DNA of 64,000 bases from Salegentibacter mishustinae (GTDB lineage: Bacteria; Bacteroidota; Bacteroidia; Flavobacteriales; Flavobacteriaceae): the NCBI RefSeq assembly GCF_002900095.1, contig NZ_LLKN01000002.1, forward strand, positions 2,232,001 to 2,296,000, given 5' to 3'. The notes beneath the pieces were generated by a model. It did not search any database, was not told the origin of the DNA, and worked only from the letters and a program-made list of their open reading frames with translations. Below are positions 45,329 through 52,948 of this stretch, piece by piece. Every line of letters starts with the position of its first letter. Position 1 is the stretch's first letter. A program made the translations under genes and the position numbers.

Positions 45329-46099
45329 TCAGGACTTTGGCTGGAGGCTTTCCAAAATTTCGACAGCCTGTTTTTTATAAGTTCGACTGGTTGGTAGCGT
45401 GGTATTTAAAATGCTTATTTCGGTAGCGGTAAATGAAGTTACTTTCTCAGAATTTACCAGGAAAGACCGGTGTATTCTTATAAACCTATCCGGTAATTTA
45501 TTATTTAGGCTAGTGATCTTTTCCCTGGTGATAAGCTCAGAATCTGCTGTAACTATTTTCACATAATCATTTAGGCTCTCGATATAAAAAAGTTCATCCA
45601 GCGGAATAAGATGATTTTTACGCTGTGCACGAACTAGTAAGTTCTCCTGTTGATTTTTTGTTTTATCAGATTCAAGACTGGCAACGAGTTCTTCTTTCTT
45701 CTGAAATCGTATTACGAGCCTTATAAAAGCTGTTAAAAATACAACGAGATATAGACTTATGCCAAGGGTGAAAATAGAGATACCTTCCAGATTTACCACT
45801 GCTTTATCCATTCCTGCAATGATCACAAACGAAAATAAAGAGACCAGCATTTCGCAATAGAGCGAAACCACCAGCATGTAAAAGAAATAAAGCGCAAATT
45901 TTTTATACCTGCCGCTTAAAAGATACTTCGGTACCAAAAACGAATTAAAAAAATAGGTGGTAATTATAAGAATCGGAAATAACAAAGCTGAGAAATAGAA
46001 GGCCAAAAGAGAACTCTGCCAGCTAAACCCGAAAATTAGTGTGAAAACCAGAAGAACTGAGCTCCAATAAAAAACCTGAATGATTAAGGACTTTTTCAT
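45329..46099 (-). CDS. LytTR-family transcriptional regulator with membrane helices
   Basis: A 256-residue protein. Residues 1-145 contain four hydrophobic helices (SLIIQVFYWSSVLLVFTLIFGFSW; LFPILIITTYFF; FALYFFYMLVVSLYC; FTLGISLYLVVFLTAFI). The C-terminal LytTR DNA-binding domain has the marks NHLIPLDELFYIESLNDYVKIVTADSELITREKI and FIRIHRSFLVNSEKVTSF. There is no receiver domain, so it may sense a membrane signal directly. It diverges from the ExbB-like gene and precedes the hydrolase gene, a possible target. Confidence 0.88.
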   Translation of the reverse strand: MKKSLIIQVFYWSSVLLVFTLIFGFSWQSSLLAFYFSALLFPILIITTYFFNSFLVPKYLLSGRYKKFALYFFYMLVVSLYCEMLVSLFSFVIIAGMDKAVVNLEGISIFTLGISLYLVVFLTAFIRLVIRFQKKEELVASLESDKTKNQQENLLVRAQRKNHLIPLDELFYIESLNDYVKIVTADSELITREKITSLNNKLPDRFIRIHRSFLVNSEKVTSFTATEISILNTTLPTSRTYKKQAVEILESLQPKS

Positions 46100-46121
46100 T
46101 CTTTCAGATTACGAAACTCGC

Positions 46122-46129
46122 TATATTTG
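46122..46129 (+). promoter_or_regulatory. Probable promoter box of the ExbB-like gene
   Basis: TATATTTG matches TAnnTTTG, 50 bases before the start at 46,180. The -33 position holds only a weak TTC-type element. Confidence 0.45.
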
Positions 46130-46179
46130 AGAAACAGAAAACAGCATAACTGCTTCTTCCGTAATTTAAAAATAAAGAA

Positions 46180-46584
46180 ATGACCGAATTGTTCTTTAAA
46201 GGTGGCCCAATTTTTATGGGAATCCTGACCATTATCGTCCTTATAATTCTTATCATTTCGGTGGTTTTCTTTATCACGGTTTCATTCCGCAAAATAAATA
46301 ATTCTGAACAAACCTTAAGAAAGATAAACACTGTAAAGTCTTTAGGCATTTTTGCACTGATTATTGGAATTCTTGGTCAGTTGATAGGTTTGTTCTCTGC
46401 TTTTAGAGCTATCAGATTTGGCGAAGTGGAGGCATCCCCAGAAATTTTTGTAGAAGGATTTAAAATTTCAATGATCCCTACTGTTTACGGTATTTTAATT
46501 TTTACTTTTTCTATAATACTCTGGTTTCTATTAAAAAGGGTTCTAAAATCATCTTGTAAGTCTTTTAAAATAAACCAAAACTAA
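46180..46584 (+). CDS. MotA/TolQ/ExbB-like proton-channel protein (short)
   Basis: A 134-residue protein with three hydrophobic segments: FMGILTIIVLIILIISVVFFITV, SLGIFALIIGILGQLIGLFSAF and MIPTVYGILIFTFSIILWFLL. The middle block VKSLGIFALIIGILGQLIGLFSAFRAI and the last block FKISMIPTVYGILIF recall ExbB/TolQ. At 134 residues it is shorter than ExbB (about 240), and no ExbD partner gene adjoins. It diverges from the LytTR regulator gene. Confidence 0.75.
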   Translation: MTELFFKGGPIFMGILTIIVLIILIISVVFFITVSFRKINNSEQTLRKINTVKSLGIFALIIGILGQLIGLFSAFRAIRFGEVEASPEIFVEGFKISMIPTVYGILIFTFSIILWFLLKRVLKSSCKSFKINQN

Positions 46585-46623
46585 AAGCTGTTGTGAAACA
46601 TTATTCAGGAAGTTCCTGGTTTC

Positions 46624-46739
46624 ATGTTACAATATGTTACTTTAATAGTGATTATTAACATGTAATAACATAACAATTGTTCATAACATGTTAGTTTATG
46701 TTACATTTATTGCTATTTTTAACATGTAGTAACATGTAA
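46624..46739. promoter_or_regulatory. Operator-like array of TAACAT/ATGTTA half-sites upstream of fic
   Basis: Nine copies of the hexamer TAACAT or its complement lie in 116 bases, including the perfect palindrome TAACATGTTA (46,684-46,693). Two TAACATGTA units are spaced 10 bases apart (46,720 and 46,730), and the last one ends 2 bases before the fic ATG. Half-site spacing is often about one helical turn (46,624 and 46,634; 46,656 and 46,666; 46,720 and 46,730). Confidence 0.7.
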
Positions 46740-46740
46740 A

Positions 46741-48045
46741 ATGAAATTAGAATCACCACCAAGTCCTGGGAAAATTGATTTCTCAGCATATATTGACATT
46801 TTAGGAAAAGAAGAATTAACCTCATTTTTCAAAGAAACTGATAAAAGATATTTTTATTGGTCAGAAATTAAGCATAGACCAGATATTCCTTTTGAAAACG
46901 CAGAAGAAGCTTGGAAAATGATTAAAGCACATAGGCTTATAACAGGTAAGAGAATAGCCTTTAGTGACCATAAGTTTTATTATAATATCACATCATTTAT
47001 TCAAGAAGATTTACACAACTTTGACCTAAAGTTAATTGGAGGTTTATATAAAAACTCAATTACTTCTCAAGATCAAGCGGAATACTTCAAAAATAGTTTA
47101 CTTGAAGAAGCGATTGCTTCCTCCCAGATAGAAGGTGCAGCTACAACTACTGATGTAGCAAAAGATATGATCAAAACTGGTAGAAGACCTCGTAATGAGT
47201 CGGAACAGATGATAATTAACAACTTCCGAGCTATTCAAGAGATAGAAAATAGATTGGAGGAAGAAATGTCTATCCAACTAATATTGGATATTCATGAGTT
47301 AATGACAATTCAAACTTCTGCGAATAAATATTCTGGAAAATTTAGAGATCATCCAATATATGTCAAAGACCATGTAGATGGGGAAATAGCATTTACTGCA
47401 CCCAATCACAAAGAAGTAAAAGGTTTAATAGAAAGTCTAATCAAGTTCATTAATAATAATGAAGATTTTATCCATCCTATAATAAAAGCTTCTATATTAC
47501 ATTTTATAGTAGGTTATATTCATCCTTTTGGAGATGGAAATGGCAGAACTGCTAGAGCATTATTTTATTGGTTTTTAATTAAAAAAGGATATTCCCTCTT
47601 AAAACATATTTCAATATCTAGAGCAATTTTAGATTCAAGAACGAGCTATGACAAGGCATTTTTAAAAACAGAAAACGATGATAATGATCTAACATATTTT
47701 ATTACATATTCAATGAAAAGTCTAAGAGTTGCTTTTCAAAATCTTGTCAAGTACAGAGATAAAAAGAGGGCTGAAAGGATCAGGGCTTCAGAAGTTATGT
47801 ATGAAATGATGGATAAAGGTTTTAATAAACGACAATCAAATTTACTTGGATATCTTTTCATTAAACCAAATTCAACAATTACAATTCCCGAATACTCGAA
47901 AAAACACGATATAGTAAGACAAACAGCAAGTAGAGATTTAACCCAATTAGAGAAAAAGGGAGTTCTTTCAAAATATAAGGATGGGAAAAATTTAATCTAT
48001 CAACTAAATGGTAAAAAGCATTTAAAACAAATTCTCGAAGAATAA
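46741..48045 (+). CDS. Fic-domain protein with class II inhibitory helix and C-terminal winged helix
   Basis: A 434-residue protein of the Fic/DOC AMP-transferase type. The N-terminal inhibitory motif (S/T)xxxE(G/N) is seen as SSQIEG within EEAIASSQIEGAATTTDV. The catalytic loop is HPFGDGNGRTARAL, an exact HxFx(D/E)GNGR. The C-terminus (from about residue 345) is a winged-helix region: FNKRQSNLLGYLFIKPNSTITIPEYSKKHDIVRQTASRDLTQLEKKGVLSKYKDGKNLIYQL. Such proteins AMPylate targets or self-regulate. The operator-like repeat array ends at its start, so autoregulation is a natural inference. No antitoxin gene adjoins. Confidence 0.92.
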   Translation: MKLESPPSPGKIDFSAYIDILGKEELTSFFKETDKRYFYWSEIKHRPDIPFENAEEAWKMIKAHRLITGKRIAFSDHKFYYNITSFIQEDLHNFDLKLIGGLYKNSITSQDQAEYFKNSLLEEAIASSQIEGAATTTDVAKDMIKTGRRPRNESEQMIINNFRAIQEIENRLEEEMSIQLILDIHELMTIQTSANKYSGKFRDHPIYVKDHVDGEIAFTAPNHKEVKGLIESLIKFINNNEDFIHPIIKASILHFIVGYIHPFGDGNGRTARALFYWFLIKKGYSLLKHISISRAILDSRTSYDKAFLKTENDDNDLTYFITYSMKSLRVAFQNLVKYRDKKRAERIRASEVMYEMMDKGFNKRQSNLLGYLFIKPNSTITIPEYSKKHDIVRQTASRDLTQLEKKGVLSKYKDGKNLIYQLNGKKHLKQILEE

Positions 48046-48184
48046 CGTTTTACAACAACGTTTAATCGCCAATAGCCGGTAGCGCTAGTAAGAAAATAAT
48101 TATCTTGACCAACAAACCTATACTAAACCGACAAATCCGCGTCCATTACTCCACCAACTGGCGATAACCGCGACCGTTAGAGAC
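48042..48184. other. Possible attC-like (cassette) recombination site
   Basis: The fic stop lies in TAACGTT. The segment ends ACCGTTAGAGAC, and internal arms (AATCGCCA at about 48,064, TGGCGAT at 48,159) make an imperfect hairpin of about 140 bases. The R-box match is only partial (GTTAGAG against GTTRRRY). Confidence 0.25.
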
Positions 48185-48267
48185 ATAAAAAAAGAATATC
48201 ACTGGTAAGAAAATATAATGCAATTTTTTAAAAATCTATATAAAAAACTTTCAAAATTTAATAGAGT

Positions 48268-48609
48268 CTATTCTTCGTTAAAGAGATCAAACACCTCCTT
48301 GTTAAGGTCTGGAATATAATTACCAAGGGCCTTCAAGGCTCTTTCCTGAATTTTACCGAAACTCTCTGATTCTAAATCTCCCCCGGCAATCTCCCAATCC
48401 TCAAAGTAAAGAACCTGTGAGAGGTAAGTATCATCTTCACCATAGTACATAACTGTAACACGGGTGCAACTGAAAGCCAATTGTAAAGAATAGAATACGT
48501 TCTTAAAATAATCTGGAGTATGAATTTCAGGTAAATCCAGGGAAATCAAGTTTGTTTCCGGATCATAAGAAAGCCAAGTTGGTAAAAAAACTTTTCCCAG
48601 TTCAAGCAT
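48268..48609 (-). CDS. Hypothetical protein of 113 residues
   Basis: The frame opens MLELGKVFLPTWLSYDPETN and has an acidic C-terminus (EVFDLFNEE). No signal peptide, membrane helix or family motif was recognised. Its composition (mixed hydrophobic beta segments, Cys/Trp) resembles small soluble proteins of toxin/immunity or accessory cassettes, but nothing proves it. It lies alone between fic and a propeller fragment. Confidence 0.55.
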   Translation of the reverse strand: MLELGKVFLPTWLSYDPETNLISLDLPEIHTPDYFKNVFYSLQLAFSCTRVTVMYYGEDDTYLSQVLYFEDWEIAGGDLESESFGKIQERALKALGNYIPDLNKEVFDLFNEE

Positions 48610-48747
48610 TAGAATTTAATTATAGACAAGTTCTATAAATGTAATATTTATTACTTAAAAGGTTCCTTTTTTAAGAGAAGCTTAAATATTTTGTTGCCAG
48701 TTGTTACCCTTAAAGAACCTTAATTTTTCTTTTTAATATTGAAGTCC

Positions 48748-48902
48748 TGATCAAGTTAATTATTTTCAATCAATCATCTAATGGAGATGAACTGTTTTTA
48801 TGCTTTATATTTCCAGGTCTATCCTTTGTTACATTAATAAACCGGCCGTTTTCTAATCTATAAGCGCCTCCAAATTCAACAAACCAAAGCCTATTATCGC
48901 TA
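48748..48902. repeat. Direct repeat DR-1 (propeller 3' end)
   Basis: About 85% identical to 51,895-52,055. It begins TGATCAAGTTAATTATTTTC and ends AAGCCTATTATCGCT. The two copies, in the same orientation, flank about 3 kb holding four genes. Confidence 0.75.
48770..48902 (-). pseudogene. Propeller-sensor 3' fragment
   Basis: The reverse strand encodes SDNRLWFVEFGGAYRLENGR, INVTK, then a short tail ending SSSPLDD and a stop at 48,770, the last blade of a two-component-regulator propeller protein. Homology to the larger remnant at 51,917-52,905 stops at about 48,902. The stretch from there to 49,020 shows no gene. The region 48,610-48,747 also holds nothing recognised. Confidence 0.65.
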
Positions 48903-49020
48903 GCTCATATTTAGGTAGAACACTTGGCATCTCAGAAAAGAACGAAATTAGTTTCCATAAAAATAAAAAACCTTAAACGATCAATTGGACCCCATTTTTA
49001 ATTTAAGTTAGTCTACGCCA

Positions 49021-49818
49021 TTATGCTCCTGAACTTTTTAATTTTGCGATATCACTTTCATATACCTCATTTAAATATTCGTTATAAGGATCATTTCTTT
49101 TATAACTGTAATATTTCTCTGCTTTGTCTAAATGAAATTTACTTTTAGTTAAATCGCCAGTTTCTAAATAAATTTTAGCTAAGCCTAAATGAGCTTCTAC
49201 AGTATATTTAGATTGGCTTAATGCTTTTTCAAACTGTATTTTTGCCTTCTCAAAATTCCCTAATTTATATTCTGAAAGCCCGGTGTAAACAAAAGCCTGA
49301 ATATTAACCCAGCCTTCTCCTTGATTTTCTATACTTTTCACGAAGTGAGTTATGGCTTTATCATATTTTTTTAGTCCAAAATATGCCTCTCCCCTTAAAA
49401 AGTCAATTTCTTCACCCCAGGGTGAGTCTACGAAATTTGGAGTTAATGTATCTAACCGATTAAAATCCTTTAATGCTCCTTTAAAATCTCTTAAGAATCG
49501 AAGTTTCATATAACCTCTATAACCTAAATGCATTTTAGGATCTAGTGCTACAGCTTTATTAAGAAGTTGGAAACCTTCCTTATAAAACCCTCTTTTGTTA
49601 TAAGGAACTGATTGTTCAAAATAAATTTCATCGTTTTCCGGATATTGGAATTTCAATATTTCAAACATTGATTGTGAAAGGTAATCTCCTTGCAAGTGGG
49701 AAGCAAAATCATATCTCTTCTCTTTATCCGAAAAGAATAGGAATGAAATCACAAATACCGAATAAGATGTAAAAAGAACAGTCAGAAGAATTTTCAATAT
49801 TTTAAAGATTTTCTTCAT
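49021..49818 (-). CDS. Membrane-anchored TPR protein
   Basis: A 265-residue protein with one N-terminal helix (ILKILLTVLFTSYSVFVISFLFF) and about five TPR units, such as VPYNKRGFYKEGFQLLNKAVAL, AYFGLKKYDKAITHFVKSI and SEYKLGNFEKAKIQFEKAL. It is 3 bases downstream of the TonB-like gene and probably co-translated. A scaffold or regulator role is likely, but the partner is unknown. Confidence 0.82.
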   Translation of the reverse strand: MKKIFKILKILLTVLFTSYSVFVISFLFFSDKEKRYDFASHLQGDYLSQSMFEILKFQYPENDEIYFEQSVPYNKRGFYKEGFQLLNKAVALDPKMHLGYRGYMKLRFLRDFKGALKDFNRLDTLTPNFVDSPWGEEIDFLRGEAYFGLKKYDKAITHFVKSIENQGEGWVNIQAFVYTGLSEYKLGNFEKAKIQFEKALSQSKYTVEAHLGLAKIYLETGDLTKSKFHLDKAEKYYSYKRNDPYNEYLNEVYESDIAKLKSSGA

Positions 49819-49821
49819 TTT

Positions 49822-50322
49822 CTAAAATATATCTACAATTTTATCATTCTCTATTTTGAAATTTAAAATGTAATAACTGTCATAAGTATAACCGGATTTA
49901 TTTCCGGCTGGATTCCAATTTTTAAGGTCTCTCAGCTCTTTCTCAATCTCTTGAATATTCTTAGAATTAACTTCAGTTTTTTGTAAATCCTCATTAGTTG
50001 CCTTTAACCTAAATCTTCCAATTTCTCCTTTACAGTTCACAACGAATCTATAAGTCAACAGCCCGGACTCCTTGAAATCTAAAGATTGCAACTCACTCAA
50101 AATTCTGTTTTTTATTGCTTTTTTCCCTCCAATATAGTCGGTATTCATTCCGTAATACTCAGCAACCTTATCTTCATTGCAAAGTTTAAAATTATTGTCA
50201 TCTATTCTGTCATTCGCTTCTAACTCTCCAATTCTATGTGTTGCCTGATAATAACCCCAGGCTGTAATGCTCAATGCAAATAGAAAACTTATCAAAAGGA
50301 AAATGTTCGTTTTACTTTTCAA
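49822..50322 (-). CDS. Small anchored protein with TonB-C-like segment
   Basis: A 166-residue protein with an N-terminal helix (FLLISFLFALSITAWGYY) and a soluble domain containing KNRILSELQSLDFKESGLLTYRFVVNCKGEIGRFRLKATNEDL and a C-terminal YYILNFKIENDKIVDIF. The pattern (GLLTYRFVVNCKGEIGRF) resembles TonB C-terminal domains. It lacks the long Pro-rich linker. It precedes the TPR gene by 3 bases. Confidence 0.65.
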   Translation of the reverse strand: MKSKTNIFLLISFLFALSITAWGYYQATHRIGELEANDRIDDNNFKLCNEDKVAEYYGMNTDYIGGKKAIKNRILSELQSLDFKESGLLTYRFVVNCKGEIGRFRLKATNEDLQKTEVNSKNIQEIEKELRDLKNWNPAGNKSGYTYDSYYILNFKIENDKIVDIF

Positions 50323-50488
50323 TTTTATTTAATAGATGCTGCATAGTTATATACAACGATTACGGTTAAGATAAGTAGCGTGTAGGGAGGAGCTAACTTG
50401 TCGGCCTAACCAGGATTGATTTAGATTTCTAAAATAGAGAATTTTAGCTAAACCAAAATTATTTTCTTTAACCGATGCTGCACTCCAG

Positions 50489-50793
50489 CTAAGTTAATTT
50501 CTTTCTTTCTACAATTTTAAGTGTAGACCAAAATAAAAAGCCAAAAACGATAATTACAGGAATTGTTGTTATTGGAGCTAGATTTCGAGCTGTATCACTG
50601 GCGACTTTTTCCTGTATGATCTGTTGCTTTTCTGTTCTTTCATTTTCTTCAAAAAAGCCGTTTCATTAAGATCGTAATTTATTAATTGCTGTTCATAATA
50701 CTTTTCCTGCCCAACAATAAATAAGTTATCCAAAAGATAGAGCGCCAAGGAAAATATTAAACTGGACTTGATATTATTTTTTATCAATTTCAT
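50489..50793 (-). pseudogene. Frameshifted two-helix membrane protein
   Basis: The frame starts MKLIKNNIKSSLIFSLALYLLDNLFIVG at 50793 and runs to a stop at 50578. Reading +1 after the homopolymer at 50,651-50,656 (six A on the forward strand) restores a longer frame. That frame continues EENERTEKQQIIQEKVASD and ends in a second hydrophobic helix, TTIPVIIVFGFLFWSTLKIVERKKLT, with a stop at 50,489. One base appears lost from a run of seven, by mutation or sequencing error. Confidence 0.55.
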
Positions 50794-50822
50794 TTAAGCT
50801 TATTTTTTGAAATGGACATCAC

Positions 50823-51818
50823 TTAACCATTATTGACAGCGGTATTTTTGCTAAACCATTCTAAAATTTCATTCTTTAAGTCATCTGTTCCAGAAATCTT
50901 GAAATTAGGTTCCACTCCATTCCAATATTCTTTTTTTGTATAATCAGCCATCACGCCAGAAGTAAGTATTAAAATATCATTATTTTTTAGCGTAATAGTG
51001 CTATTTGACGTTGTGTATCCCGCGGTACTGTTGCCAAAAAATTTGACGTTTGGATTACTCATTAAGGCAATAGCTGCTGCTTCACCTGAACTTGCGGTAT
51101 TTCCGTTTATTAAAACAGCAATTTTTAAATTCTTGTTTGTGAGTTTATAATCAAGAGGAGCATCTATAAATTTTTTAGTTTGATTCGATGCACCATTAAA
51201 TATTTGATTTTCTTGCTTGCTCCATTCGTGCCATTTTTCTTCTATTAAGAAATAACCTAGAATTTCGTTTTCTAAAAATGGGGTTAGTGAAATGAGCATT
51301 GGCCACATATTCCCTCCATTATTCTTTCTTAAATCAATGACCCAACCTTTTAATTTTTTAGCATCTTGGTTTTTTATATTCTCCAGATTTTCAGTAATAT
51401 ATTCTGCGCCTTTTTTTAGAGTTTCGTCAAGACTTTTTCTGGAGTCAATAAATGGGAGAATATTGATATAACCAAGGTTCTCTTCATTTTCAAATGCTTC
51501 TATTTTTTTATAGCTATAAGCTTTCTTTCCCTTTGCAGATAAATAGGTCTCTGTAGATTGATCGTAATAACTTGAATGTTTTTCACCATTTAAAGTTAAT
51601 GCAGTAATTACGGCAGAATCCTTAGAAAATACTGTGCTTTCCCAAACTTTCTTTTCAAAATTCTTCCAGTCTATTGAATCTTTATTAATGGAATTTCTTT
51701 CAAATTCTCTTATCATCTTTTTGATGGACTTCTCATCATTTTTTGAAAGCTCAGTATCTTGAGAATGAGAATTTTGGAAACTAAGTATAAGTATTGATAA
51801 AAGTAATATTCTTTTCAT
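50823..51818 (-). CDS. S41-family (tail-specific) peptidase
   Basis: A 331-residue exported protein from ATG 51818 (MKRILLLSILILSFQNSHSQ, a good signal peptide). An in-frame ATG at 51869 would place 17 extra residues before it and was rejected. The S41 domain shows GWVIDLRKNNGGNMWPM and the catalytic serine segment INGNTASSGEAAAIALM, followed by a short C-terminal region with GNSTAGYTTSNSTITL. No PDZ domain is obvious. A periplasmic peptidase role is likely. Confidence 0.88.
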   Translation of the reverse strand: MKRILLLSILILSFQNSHSQDTELSKNDEKSIKKMIREFERNSINKDSIDWKNFEKKVWESTVFSKDSAVITALTLNGEKHSSYYDQSTETYLSAKGKKAYSYKKIEAFENEENLGYINILPFIDSRKSLDETLKKGAEYITENLENIKNQDAKKLKGWVIDLRKNNGGNMWPMLISLTPFLENEILGYFLIEEKWHEWSKQENQIFNGASNQTKKFIDAPLDYKLTNKNLKIAVLINGNTASSGEAAAIALMSNPNVKFFGNSTAGYTTSNSTITLKNNDILILTSGVMADYTKKEYWNGVEPNFKISGTDDLKNEILEWFSKNTAVNNG

Positions 51819-51894
51819 ATAAGTAGTTAGTGTATAAAAATAAAGTAAATTGACAGGGTGAGCATGCAAAGTTATCGGCTAAAAATTCGTTTGT

Positions 51895-52055
51895 TGATCA
51901 AGTTAATTATTTTCAATCAATCATCTAATGGAGGTGAACTGTTTTGAAGCTTTTTATTTCCTTTACCAGGGTTCATTCTTTGTTACATTAAGAAACCGGC
52001 CGTTTTCTAATCTATATGCACCCCAAAATCCCACAAACCAAAGCCTATTATCGCT
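51895..52055. repeat. Direct repeat DR-2 (propeller 3' end)
   Basis: The second copy of the element at 48,748, starting TGATCAAGTTAATTATTTTC. It differs by small indels, including one that frameshifts the coding tail. Confidence 0.75.
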
Positions 52056-52905
52056 GTCTTTAAAAATCTTAAAAACTACCGGGCTCTTATTATTTTATGT
52101 TTTCTTATGTTCAATAATCTTTTCGCCATTATAGGTATATAAAAAATGTTGGTCTGCAACAAACCAAATATCACCATCTTTATCTTCTGCTAAACTGCCT
52201 ATACCTTTTCCTGTTTCAATTTTACCTTTAGTAATATTTTCAGCCTTATTACCTGTTAAATTATAGAGTCCGTTTTTTGCTGAAACCCATAATTCACCAT
52301 TTTTATCCTCGAATACTTCATTGACAAAATTTGTTTGAATTCCTGCTTTTTTAGAAACATTTATAAGAGAATCGCTGGCGTATGAAAACAGACCGGCATT
52401 TGAACTAAACCATAATGTACCGTTACTATCTTCGAATATGTTATGAACTATTTTTGTACTTGAAATACCTCGAGTAGAATCTACTTTACCTTCAGGAAGA
52501 ATAAAATCATTGAACTCCTAACCGTTAAAAACACAAACACCATCTATGCTTCCAATCCAAATATCACCTTTTTTATCGGCAGCAATTGACCAAACATCAT
52601 TACTAATTAATCCGTCAGATTGGTAATAATTTTTCATCTCTTCTCCATCCACACTGCTTACTCCATCCGTATGACCCAACCAAATTTTACCATCAATGCC
52701 TTCTGTAATATCTTTTATTGTTACACCTTTTCCCGATTCACTAATGATTTTATCGATATAGATTAATGAATCACTTTCAAGTTTAAATGCCCCGTTTAGA
52801 GTTGCAAACCATAAACTCCCGTGGCTGTCCTGAAACATTGTCCTTAGAACTTGATTTATCTGCCTGTTGGTATCAGACAAAATTGAGTATTCCCTGTTCT
52901 TTCTA
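51917..52905 (-). pseudogene. Decayed two-component-regulator propeller protein
   Basis: The reverse strand carries about seven short beta-propeller repeats: FQDSHGSLWFATLNGAF, IDGKIWLGHTDGVS, KKGDIWIGSIDGVC, FEDSNGTLWFSSNAGLF, FEDKNGELWVSAKNGLY, EDKDGDIWFVADQHFLY and KDSDNRLWFVGFWGAYR. The frame is broken by stops at 52,518 (TAG) and near 52,100 (TAA) and by a +1 shift near 51,965. It has no proper N-terminus (stop at about 52,906). Complete members carry a signal peptide, more blades and a Y_Y_Y, kinase or regulator domain. This is a truncated remnant. Confidence 0.8.
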
Positions 52906-52948
52906 AATTAATAGATTTTTTTTCGAACTATAATAAATTTTGCTCTTG

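Noticed and set aside
50429-50447. CTAAAATagagaATTTTAG hairpin
   Set aside because: Short AT-rich stem without a T run. It may be a chance palindrome in an AT-rich spacer.
51819-51869. Longer start for the S41 peptidase gene
   Set aside because: The 17 extra residues precede a perfect signal peptide starting MKRILLLSILIL, so the downstream ATG is the better choice.
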